Assembly: GCA_945910005.1 (NCBI GenBank)
Contig: OX246746.1
Coordinates: 44,465,468-44,529,467 of the forward strand
DNA: 64,000 nucleotides
Reading direction: 5' to 3'
DNA from: Isoperla grammatica
Taxonomy: Eukaryota > Arthropoda > Insecta > Plecoptera > Perlodidae
A program made the position numbers and the translations under genes. The notes under the pieces are model-generated. The model saw nothing but the letters and a program-made list of their open reading frames with translations. It did not search any database and had not been told where the DNA came from. This document shows positions 24,641 to 36,600 of this stretch, piece by piece (position 1 is the first letter of the stretch; every line of letters starts with the position of its first letter).

Positions 24641-27600
24641 TCATACTGTGAAGCATGTTTTGTGTAACTACGCCCCACAGTGTTGCTATATCACTGGCCG
24701 CTACTGTAGCTTCCTCCTCATCTCATACTGTGAAGCATGTTTTGTGTAACTACGCCCCACAGTGTTGCAATATCACTGGCCGCTACTGTAGCTTCCTCCT
24801 CATCTCATACTGTGAAGCATGTTTTGTGTAACTACGCCCCACAGTGTTGCTATATCACTGGCCGCTACTGTAGCTTCCTCCTCATCTCATACTGTGAAGC
24901 ATGTTTTGTGTAACTACGCCCCACAGTGTTGCAATATCACTGGCAGCTACTGTAGCTTCCTCCTCATCTCATACTGTGAAGCATGTTTTGTGTAACTACG
25001 CCCCACAGTGTTGCTATATCACTGGCAGCTACTGTAGCTTCCTCCTCATCTCATACTGTGAAGCATGTTTTGTGTAACTACGCCCCACAGTGTTGCTATA
25101 TCACTGGTCGCTACTGTAGCTTCCTCCTCATCTCATACTGTGAAGCATGTTTTGTGTAACTACGCCCCACAGTGTTGCAATATCACTGGCCGCTACTGTA
25201 GCTTCCTCCTCATCTCATACTGTGAAGCATGTTTTGTGTAACTACGCCCCACAGTGTTGCAATATCACTGGCCGCTACTGTAGCTTCCTCCTCATCTCAT
25301 ACTGTGAAGCATGTTTTGTGTAACTACGCCCCACAGTGTTGCTATATCACTGGCCGCTACTGTAGCTTCCTCCTCATTTCATACTGTGAAGCATGTTTTG
25401 TGTAACTACGCCCCACAGTGTTGCTATATCACTGGCCGCTACTGTAGCTTCCTCCTCATCTCATACTGTGAAGCATGTTTTGTGTAACTACGCCCCACAG
25501 TGTTGCAATATCACTGGCCGCTACTGTAGCTTCCTCCTCATCTCATACTGTGAAGCATGTTTTGTGTAACTACGCCCCACAGTGTTGCTATATCACTGGC
25601 CGCTACTGTAGCTTCCTCCTCATTTCATACTGTGAAGCATGTTTTGTGTAACTACGCCCCACAGTGTTGCTATATCACTGGCCGCTACTGTAGCTTCCTC
25701 CTCATCTCATACTGTGAAGCATGTTTTGTGTAACTACGCCCCAGTGTTGCTATATCACTGGCCGCTACTGTAGCTTCCTCCTCATTTCATACTGTGAAGC
25801 ATGTTTTGTGTAACTACGCCCCACAGTGTTGCTATATCACTGGCCGCTACTGCAGCTTCCACCTCATCTCATACTGTGAAGCATGTTTTGTGTAACTACG
25901 CCCCACAGTGTTGCTATATCACTGGCCGCTACTGTAGCTTCCTCCTCATCTCATACTGTGAAGCATGTTTTGTGTAACTACGCCCCACAGTGTTGCTATA
26001 TCACTGGCCGCTACTGTAGCTTCCTCCTCATCTCATACTGTGAAGCATGTTTTGTGTAACTACGCCCCACAGTGTTGCAATATCACTGGCCGCTACTGTA
26101 GCTTCCACCTCATCTCATACTGTGAAGCATGTTTTGTGTAACTACGCCCCACAGTGTTGCTATATCACTGGCCGCTACTGTAGCTTCCTCCTCATCTCAT
26201 ACTGTGAAGCATGTTTTGTGTAACTACGCCCCACAGTGTTGCTATATCACTGGCAGCTACTGTAGCTTCCTCCTCATCTCATACTGTGAAGCATGTTTTG
26301 TGTAACTACGCCCCACAGTGTTGCAATATCACTGGCCGCTACTGTAGCTTCCTCCTCATTTCATACTGTGAAGCATGTTTTGTGTAACTACGCCCCACAG
26401 TGTTGCTATATCACTGGCCGCTACTGTAGCTTCCTCCTCATCTCATACTGTGAAGCATGTTTTGTGTAACTACGCCCCACAGTGTTGCTATATCACTGGC
26501 CGCTACTGTAGCTTCCTCCTCATCTCATACTGTGAAGCATGTTTTGTGTAACTACGCCCCACAGTGTTGCAATATCACTGGCCGCTACTGTAGCTTCCTC
26601 CTCATTTCATACTGTGAAGCATGTTTTGTGTAACTACGCCCCACAGTGTTGCAATATCACTGGCCGCTACTGCAGCTTCCACCTCATCTCATACTGTGAA
26701 GCATGTTTTGTGTAACTACGCCCCACAGTGTTGCAATATCACTGGCCGCTACTGTAGCTTCCACCTCATCTCATACTGTGAAGCATGTTTTGTGTAACTA
26801 CGCCCCACAGTGTTGCTATATCACTGGCCGCTACTGTAGCTTCCTCCTAATCTCATACTGTGAAGCATGTTTTGTGTAACTACGCCCCACAGTGTTGCTA
26901 TATCACTGGCCGCTACTGCAGCTTCCTCCTAATCTCATACTGTGAAGCATGTTTTGTGTAACTACGCCCCACAGTGTTGCTATATCACTGGCCGCTACTG
27001 TAGCTTCCTCCTCATCTCATACTGTGAAGCATGTTTTGTGTAACTACGCCCTACAGTGTTGCTATATCACTGGCCGCTACTGTAGCTTCCTCCTAATCTC
27101 ATACTGTGAAGCATGTTTTGTGTAACTACGCCCCACAGTGTTGCAATATCACTGGCCGCTACTGTAGCTTCCTCCTCATCTCATACTGTGAAGCATGTTT
27201 TGTGTAACTACGCCCCACAGTGTTGCTATATCACTGGCCGCTACTGTAGCTTCCTCCTCATCTCATACTGTGAAGCATGTTTTGTGTAACTACGCCCCAC
27301 AGTGTTGCTATATCACTGGCCGCTACTGTAGCTTCCTCCTCATCTCATACTGTGAAGCATGTTTTGTGTAACTACGCCCCACAGTGTTGCTATATCACTG
27401 GCCGCTACTGTAGCTTCCTCCTCATTTCATACTGTGAAGCATGTTTTGTGTAACTACGCCCCACAGTGTTGCTATATCACTGGCCGCTACTGCAGCTTCC
27501 ACCTCATCTCATACTGTGAAGCATGTTTTGTGTAACTACGCCCCACAGTGTTGCAATATCACTGGCCGCTACTGTAGCTTCCACCTCATCTCATACTGTG

Positions 27601-27747
27601 AAGCATGTTTTGTGTAACTACGCCCCACAGTGTTGCAATATCACTGGCCGCTACTGCAGCTTCCACCTCATCTCATACTGTGAAGCATGTTTTGTGTAAC
27701 TACGCCCCACAGTGTTGCAATATCACTGGCAGCTACTGTAGCTTCCT
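24641..27747. repeat. 82-bp minisatellite, about 38 copies
   Basis: Unit begins TCATACTGTGAAGCATG and contains CTACGCCCCACAGTGTTGC. Period 82 bp, with one unit 2 bp shorter near 25,741 (CCCCAGTG). Diagnostic sites vary as mosaics: GCTATATC/GCAATATC, GGCCGC/GGCAGC, CATCTC/CATTTC, CTCCTC/CCACCTC. The last unit breaks into unrelated DNA at CTTCTCGC. Confidence 0.98.
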
Positions 27748-28482
27748 TCTCGCATCCACGCTAAAATTAGCGACGCGACTGGCGACTGGGCTCTTTGTCA
27801 AGAGCTAAATGTGTTCGACTGTTGCACATAATATTTTGCTTACTTTTTATAAGAGTTGTTCTTAAAACATAATCGCTTTGACCAGAGTATTGAGCTTAGA
27901 AACTACAATATAATAAGGACATGCACAGTTTGCCAAGATCTCGACTCGTCTTGTTTGACATGTTCCACACGTTACTACTGGGAGCAAGAGTGTGTTTTGC
28001 ACATGGCATGCGAGTGTGTCATACCCCACACAGTGTTGGATCGAAGCGATGTGTTGCTGGTACGGTTTTTAAAACAGAAAATAAAAGTATGCGTTTCACC
28101 GAATGACTTTTAAGAAACCCATTGGATTTTTCAGAGCACAGTTGCAAAGTTTCATTGAAAGTGATGAGCTGCCCCTGAAAATTCTTTTCCTCGATATTGC
28201 CCATCCTTTACTCTTTACGCTGCCGTCAAAGTAAGATAGATTCTAGTTACTGTAGGAGTAAATCATGCTCAAATAGATTCTGGGAATAGTTCACTGAGAA
28301 TATTCTGCTCCCCTCTCCCCCCCCCCCCCCCCATGTCACACTCACAAACACGCGCTCGGGCGCGAGCACTGTGTTATTTTGGTAATAATGTTGATTTCCG
28401 CAATCTGGTTTCTTTAATAACATTTCTAATGCAAGATACGCTACACAGTCAAAGTAGGAAGCATTGCATAGAGACGAAGGAG
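27748..28482. other. Intergenic DNA with C tract
   Basis: Short frames without domains. A C run of about 18 lies at 28,315-28,332. Confidence 0.5.
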
Positions 28483-29303
28483 ATACATACATACATACAT
28501 ACATACATACATACATACATACATACATACATACATACATACATACATACATACATACATACATACATACATACATACATACATACATACATACATACAT
28601 ACATACATACATACATACATACATACATACATACATACATACATACATACATACATACATACATACATACATACATACATACATACATACATACATACAT
28701 ACATACATACATACATACATACATACATACATACATACATACATACATACATACATACATACATACATACATACATACATACATACATACATACATACAT
28801 ACATACATACATACATACATACATACATACATACATACATACATACATACATACATACATACATACATACATACATACATACATACATACATACATACAT
28901 ACATACATACATACATACATACATACATACATACATACATACATACATACATACATACATACATACATACATACATACATACATACATACATACATACAT
29001 ACATACATACATACATACATACATACATACATACATACATACATACATACATACATACATACATACATACATACATACATACATACATACATACATACAT
29101 ACATACATACATACATACATACATACATACATACATACATACATACATACATACATACATACATACATACATACATACATACATACATACATACATACAT
29201 ACATACATACATACATACATACATACATACATACATACATACATACATACATACATACATACATACATACATACATACATACATACATACATACATACAT
29301 ACA
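28483..29303. repeat. Perfect (ATAC)n tetranucleotide tract, about 205 units
   Basis: 821 bp with no interruption that I can find. The right end runs directly into the SINE start CCGATAGAGG. Long Tyr-Ile-His-Thr and Met-Tyr-Val-Cys frames over it are artefacts. Confidence 0.99.
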
Positions 29304-29460
29304 CCGATAGAGGTGGCTCAGAGGTTCGTTGCTTCGACTCCCACCCAATGTAATCATAACTGAAGGTTTTTCAAGGTTTTCGACGCGATTTCATTATACA
29401 ACCCTCGGGCATTCCTTCCCAGCTATTCCCATTTATAACCTTAGAAGCGAAGGTCATCCT
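29304..29460 (+). mobile_element. tRNA-derived SINE, internally deleted
   Basis: Starts CCGATAGAGGTGGCTCAGAG with a good A box. The head is then shortened, with a poor B box (CTTCGACTCCCACC). The body shows CTGAAGGTTTTTC and CCCTCGGGCATTCCTTCC. Its 5' end abuts the ATAC tract. Confidence 0.8.
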
Positions 29461-29820
29461 AGACATGTCGTAGCCATCCGTCTACGTGATAGATAGGGAG
29501 AATCATTATTAAAATATGCAATTTATTATTAAGTACAGAAGACAGTGGCGTATCCGGGGGCTAAAACTCCCCCCTCCCCCCCGAAATCTCAGCTCTAGTT
29601 CTATTCTGCAAAATATGTAGGTTTACACAATTAATGACAACGTTTTTTGCATCAAATTTGCCAATGTAATTTATAGAAGGAAATAATTATACTACAATGC
29701 CAACTTACTTCTAATAAAGTCAAATTTATACCAATAATGCAATAAATTTAATGAATTATTTTTGTATATAGTTAAATTATCCCTTTCAGCAAACCACCTA
29801 GACTTCTACTAAAACACTTA
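29461..29820. other. Intergenic DNA with a hAT-like terminus
   Basis: At 29,543 is CAGTGGCGTATCCGGGGG followed by a C-rich block. No matching right end seen. Confidence 0.4.
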
Positions 29821-29996
29821 GGGCCAAATGCATAGTCGTTCCTCACATGCTCCTCAACTCAGCCTTTCTTTAGACTCATCCAGCCACCAATCACAGAGCA
29901 GTCCACATGGCAATGCTACTCTGTCATTGATGGTTGGGCGAGTCTGAGGAAAGGCTGAGTTGAGGAGCACAAGAGGAACGACTATGCATTTTACCC
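29821..29996. mobile_element. MITE with long TIRs and TTA target duplication (176 bp)
   Basis: Left arm GGGCCAAATGCATAGTCGTT; right arm inverse ends ACTATGCATTTTACCC. Arms of about 80 bp continue through CTCCTCAACTCAGCCTTTC. TTA is present on both sides (29,818-29,820 and 29,997-29,999), as expected of PIF/Harbinger-type MITEs. Confidence 0.88.
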
Positions 29997-29999
29997 TTA

Positions 30000-31194
30000 A
30001 AAACCCCTGCGATTATATGTATTTACAAAATTTCAGATTGAAATTTTTAAAATTTTCTTTTGATTGAAAATCAGCCATAAATAATACACTTTGGAACAAG
30101 GATGAGTGATATTAGAAACAATATAGAAATATTAAAACAATAGAATACAATGAAGTATTCTGATTGCAACTGCGCATCAAGTAGTTTGTGGGCAGACGGA
30201 GTATTGAAATGAACGAGTATGGACTGACGAAAAGTACTGACACGACTTTGTAGAGATAGCTTCTGAAGCAAGAGGTCATGATATTTCACTAAACTTAAAG
30301 TTCACGACGTCAAATCCAGACACAATCATATTTTGTACATTATGTAATACCTCTTATGTCAAGCACATTACCAATAGGAGGCACAGGAAAAAAGTTATAT
30401 ACATACATTGAGCTGTCAAAATTGTAAATCGAAGCAATTGAAATCCCCATTAATAATAATTATACATAAAAAGTGTTATCAAAAGGTGCAACACAGCCTA
30501 AAGGGCGTAGCTCAGATTCAGAGCTTGAACATAAACGTCAACACCTCAAGATTTCGTATCATACGTTGAACAAGACGATTCGGAAGCCATAGAGGTAAAG
30601 CTGCTTCAGTCATCATCACTATTGCTGTAACTGTAAGACCCTTTCTACACATGACAAGGCCGTGTTTATCGGTAAAATACAGTAGTTTAAGCGGTCGTTG
30701 TCCCATGGACAAATACAATCAAAGTAATTATTTCGATCATGTGACTCAATTTTTCTTTTACACAGCTGATTTGCCACAACAAAATGATTCAAACGAGAAC
30801 TATTTCCATGTCGATCTAGGCCCAGATTTTGTGATTTTATTAAAGTGTGGATATAATTACTAGCCACCTTGTTAGCACACCGATTTGATTTAACTTTTAA
30901 TTGGTTTTGGTGGCAAAAAGTTGTATATCAAAAGGTACACAATAGCCTTAAATTCCCGGATTCAAAACTAGCACAAATAGACGTGGAGTTACTCTAGTTA
31001 GGAAGTAAATTTGGGGTAAAGTATAGTAAAGACAGAAACCTATCGAACTATAAAGAACACAAAAGCTCATTGTAAGTTGTAGACTTTAAATAAGTCTGCG
31101 TTAAAGCTAGAGAGTGAAGCACAGCCAATAATATATGCCAAGCTTATTTTAATATCCTTTCCACCCAGAAGCAAATGTTTAAAAAGTTTCAATA
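30000..31194. other. AT-rich intergenic DNA, nothing recognised
   Basis: Frames of 66-82 residues near 30,518-30,867 overlap each other and show no domain. Confidence 0.5.
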
Positions 31195-32714
31195 GGCAAT
31201 TGGATAACCAAACAAACAGCAGTGATGTTGAATCTCGTCATCATGCTAGACTCACAACCAAGAACTCTTCAGTAGGCAATTGGATAACCAAACAAACAGC
31301 AGTGATGTTGAATCTCGTCATCATGCTAGACTCACAACCAAGAACTCTTCAGTAGGCAATTGGATAACCAAACAAACAGCAGTGATGTTGAATCTCGTCA
31401 TCATCGCTAGACTCACAACCAAGAACTCTTCAGTAGGCAATTGGATAACCAAACAAACAGCAGTGATGTTGAATCTCGTCATCATGCTAGACTCACAACC
31501 AAGAACTCTTCAGTAGGCAATTGGATAACCAAACAAACAGCAGTGATGTTGAATCTCGTCATCATGCTAGACTCACAACCAAGAACTCTTCAGTAGGCAA
31601 TTGGATAACCAAACAAACAGCAGTGATGTTGAATCTCGTCATCATGCTAGACTCACAACCAAGAACTCTTCAGTAGGCAATTGGATAACCAAACAAACAG
31701 CAGTGATGTTGAATCTCGTCATCATCGCTAGACTCACAACCAAGAACTCTTCAGTAGGCAATTGGATAACCAAACAAACAGCAGTGATGTTGAATCTCGT
31801 CATCATGCTAGACTCACAACCAAGAACTCTTCAGTAGGCAATTGGATAACCAAACAAACAGCAGTGATGTTGAATCTCGTCATCATGCTAGACTCACAAC
31901 CAAGAACTCTTCAGTAGGCAATTGGATAACCAAACAAACAGCAGTGATGTTGAATCTCGTCATCATCGCTAGACTCACAACCAAGAACTCTTCAGTAGGC
32001 AATTGGATAACCAAACAAACAGCAGTGATGTTGAATCTCGTCATCATGCTAGACTCACAACCAAGAACTCTTCAGTAGGCAATTGGATAACCAAACAAAC
32101 AGCAGTGATGTTGAATCTCGTCATCATCGCTAGACTCACAACCAAGAACTCTTCAGTAGGCAATTGGATAACCAAACAAACAGCAGTGATGTTGAATCTC
32201 GTCATTATGCTAGACTCACAACCAAGAACTCTTCAGTAGGCAATTGGATAACCAAACAAACAGCAGTGATGTTGAATCTCGTCATCATCGCTATACTCAC
32301 AACCAAGAACTCTTCAGTAGGCAATTGGATAACCAAACAAACAGCAGTGATGTTGAATCTCGTCATTATGCTAGACTCACAACCAAGAACTCTTCAATAG
32401 GCAATTGGATAACCAAACAAACAGCAGTGATGTTGAATCTCGTCATCATCGCTAGACTCACAACCAAGAACTCTTCAGTAGGCAATTGGATAACCAAACA
32501 AACAGCAGTGATGTTGAATCTCGTCATTATGCTAGACTCACAACCAAGAACTCTTCAATAGGCAATTGGATAACCAAACAAACAGCAGTGATGTTGAATC
32601 TCGTCATTATGCTAGACTCACAACCAAGAACTCTTCAGTAGGCAATTGGATAACCAAACAAACAGCAGTGATGTTGAATCTCGTCATTATGCTAGACTCA
32701 CAACCAAGAACTCT
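31195..32714. repeat. 80/81-bp minisatellite, about 19 copies
   Basis: Unit GGCAATTGGATAACCAAACA onward. Length switches between 80 (CATCATGCTAG or CATTATGCTAG) and 81 (CATCATCGCTAG). By order, units 3, 7, 10, 12, 14 and 16 are the 81-bp type. CATTATGC units occur only from unit 13 on. Short frames over it are repeat artefacts. Confidence 0.97.
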
Positions 32715-32879
32715 GGAACTGACCCAAAGAAGAGTTGATAAAGAAGGTTGATTTACATATGTCTACGAGTGTATACGATGGTGGTAAACACTTTAAGAGT
32801 GAGCGGGTTTCTTCAGTTCTAGACATTGGAATTCATGTTTGTGTTTTCTCCAAAGTGGCCCAATAAAGAACATTAATTT

Positions 32880-33484
32880 TATCCCTAATACATGCCATTG
32901 ATTAAAGAATCTGGTGGACAGCGTTGTCTTTGGCGGAGAGCGACAGTCACATAAGTTTGTTCAAGTAGTTGTGATAACACGCCAACCGCCAAATGTTATT
33001 CCTACACTTCATTATGCCAACAATTTTACACATAGGAATAACAAATGAATCACATTCCCGTTCAAAATCATTGTTCAGGTGGTAAGATTTTTTCATTATT
33101 TGAGCTGTCTCCACCAAGCATACAATATATTTCGAGATGCACAAACAATAATATCGAACACTTCTTGCAGGATAGAACGAACATTTTGAAAACACTTAGA
33201 AGAATGAAGAATTCCAGGAATTCTCCATCCCCGTTCCTCGTACTTAGTTCGTGGTTTCCCACCATACGAAGAGCGAATGTTAGGATGGGTATACAAAAAT
33301 CAGCCACGACCATACATATTATCATCTATAGTTTGTTGTGGTGAAAATAATATGAGAAATGATAATTTAATTAGTTATAAATAGAGGTAAGGCAAGCACA
33401 TGGAAATACTGGACATTTATGTCCGTCAACAATGGTCACACCGGTTTTGACCGAGTATGAGGTGTATGTATTGCAACAATAAAA
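32880..33484 (+). pseudogene. Diverged Dong-like LINE, 3' part
   Basis: Clear homology begins with YFEMHKQ matching YIEMQKA of the intact ORF near 33,125, and continues through the whole 3' UTR (AGAAGAATGAAGA, GTGGTTTCCCACC, GAGCGAATG, CCGGTTTTGACCGAG) to TTGCAACAATAAAA and TAA repeats. Upstream similarity (TTTGGCGGAGA matching CTTGGCGGGAA) suggests it reaches about 32,900; this start is approximate. Frames are broken. It is an older subfamily than the adjacent intact element. Confidence 0.8.
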
Positions 33485-33666
<182 letters not shown>

Positions 33667-36600
33667 GGGGTTACCTGGTAACCCCTAAAAGTCTACACGT
33701 TCCCAGTCGCTGCTGATAATATATCGCATTTCAAAGGGAAAAAGCTGTAATCAACCAACAATTTTCACGGCATTGAGATCTACGAGTGATTTACTACAAG
33801 AAGACATAAAGGGAAGTACCAGTATCCATTACTTTGTATATAAATAGAAGTTTAATTTTGTAGGCTTACATTTTAGTCCAGGGCCTTGCTTGAGAAACAT
33901 AGGAACAGTTGAATTTAGTGTTGATTTTGACAGATTGAAGCTAGATCTGGACACGTCAAGGTCTTGTACTTATAATTTGATTCGATAATATTGTAACTAG
34001 ATATATGTTTTACGGTTGTATGTAAGCACTTTTTATTTGTTTCCAGAATTAAGAAGATTTCGTCTTCAAAATCTGTGAAATTTGAAACTGTCATTCAACT
34101 CCAACTCAGCGCCTTGTAATTGCGTGTGTTATTTATTGACGGGGCACGGCCAAGTTGCGAGTGTAAAGAAAAGTGTGACATTAAGTGCTTTGATTTCTTT
34201 GAAAAACAATATTAACTTTCTGTGACAAAGAACTTAGTTTGACAGGACAATGAACTTTGACATTTAGTAAATAAACAAACAGATTATGGATGCTTCTGAT
34301 GTATTATCGCAACAGACCACCAAATCTGGAAGAGTGAGGCAGCGTATCAAATGGACAGATAATATGAACATTTGTGTGATGCGCAACTACTATAGAATTA
34401 CGTTATTAGAAACTAGATTAGTTGGATATCGACAAGAACTGCACCGAGCGTTTACACGTGAATACCCATTAGTAGATGTAACCGAACAAAGAGTAGCAGA
34501 CCAAAGGAGAATAATTGTAAGTAATGGTATGCTACCATTTAATCTATTGAACGTAATAAGACATGAAGTAGAGGAAGAACTACAAATAGATCAAGAAAAT
34601 GAAGAGGATTTGGCGAACGAGGAGCACATCATGGAAGCATCAAGAAACGATGACCATCTACGACAAGAATTAATGGAACAAGTAGATCTACCAGAAGGCC
34701 AGAACACACAAGAGGTACATCACCAACATCCACCTATTAATAACATTGAACAAGAAGAGAATACAAGAGGAAACGCACAAGAAATAGACGAGTTAAAGAA
34801 CATATTACATTTAGCTTTTGAAAATGCTTTGTCAGAATTTGCACATATAGAACCGAACAAGAGACCTAGAATTCCTAAACCTAAACAGTCTAAGCAAATG
34901 GACATAGTAATGCACGTAATGAACGCACATATATTGTTAGATTACGCGAAGAAAGAATTGTCGTTTGAGGAAGTGCATGCAGCAATATATTGTGGAGCCG
35001 TAGCAGTGGTCAGACAATTAGGATTAAAAATAAAGTTGGTACATTCTCAGAACATAAAAACAAATAAGACTCCAAAATGGGAACGAAGATTAGTCAAACG
35101 CATCAACGAGTTAAGGAGAGATATTGGGAGATTAGAACAATTCAGGATGGGTAATAGATCTAAAAAGATATTACAATATTGCCAACACATATTTGAAAGG
35201 TTTAAAATCCATACTATACATGAAACACCGAACGAGGCTACAAACGAATATTTGGATACTCTAAAGCAAAAAGTAAGTGCATTAGCCAAAAGACTACGAA
35301 GATATAAAGAGTGTAGTGATAGAAAAGAACAAAACGAAATGTTTAAAGAAAAAGAAAAAGAATTCTATCAGCAAATTAACAATAAAGAAGAAATAGTAGG
35401 CAATGGTATACCATCGAAGACAGAGATTGAGCAGTTTTGGGGTGGGATATGGAGTAACCCATTAATGCACAATCACAATGCAACATGGATTCAAGATGAA
35501 ATTGAGGCAATGAGTGATATCGAAGAAATGACATTTGATGGCATCAGTGTAAATGATATAAAATCAACGATACGAAATACTCATAATTGGAAAGCACCCG
35601 GTAACGATAACATTCAAAATTTTTGGTACAAGAAGTTTTCAAACATGCACACCCAGATTGCTAAATGTCTTAATGAATTTATATTAGGAGACAAGGATTT
35701 ACCAGATTTCTTTACTGAAGGAATAACATTTCTTAAACCAAAAGATAATGACACCAAAAATCCAAGTAAATATAGACCAATTACATGCTTACCTACTATT
35801 TACAAAATCTTGACATCGTGCATAACAAATAAAATATATAGTCACTGCGAAGAACACAATATATTATCTGAAGAACAAAAGGGATGTCGTAAATTGTCGC
35901 AAGGGTGTAAGGAACAATTAATTATCGATTCTGTTGTAATGAACCAAGCTTTCAACAAGAAGAGAAACATTCACGTTAGCTATATTGATTACAAGAAAGC
36001 GTATGATTCGTCACCACATTCGTGGCTAATACAGATACTGGAAATTTATAAAGTAAACCCATTGATAGTAAACTTTTTGCGGACAGCGATGACGAGTTGG
36101 AAAACAACATTAAAGTTAAACGTAGGCAAAGAGCAGATATGTACTGACCCAGTTAACATCCGACGAGGTATTTTTCAAGGTGACTCGTTTAGTGCGTTAT
36201 GGTTTTGTCTTTCATTAAATCCATTATCTCATATACTAAACAAATCTACACATGGTTTCAAGATAAAGGACGGTAATACGGTTTGCCACACACTTTCACA
36301 TCTATTCTACATGGACGATCTCAAGCTATATGCTTTAAATGCGACACACATGACGAATCTTCTTAACTCAACGTTAGAATTCAGTAGAGATATATGTATG
36401 GATTTTGGAATTGATAAATGTAAGTCACTTCATGTCATCAAAGGAAAGATTACGAAATTAGAAGAGTTTGAAATTGACGAAGACAACCGGATTGGAGTAA
36501 TGGACGAAGAAGATATATACAAATATCTAGGATTTGCGCAGGCTAAACGAATTGATCATAAACTGATGAAAAGTAAACTAATTTCTGCATACAAGAAACG

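Noticed and set aside
28019..28045. CCCCACACAGTGTTGGATC resembling the 82-bp unit
   Set aside because: A short match of about 14 bases outside the array; probably coincidence.
28247..29363. Frames encoding Tyr-Ile-His-Thr or Met-Tyr-Val-Cys repeats
   Set aside because: Translation of a pure ATAC tetranucleotide tract.
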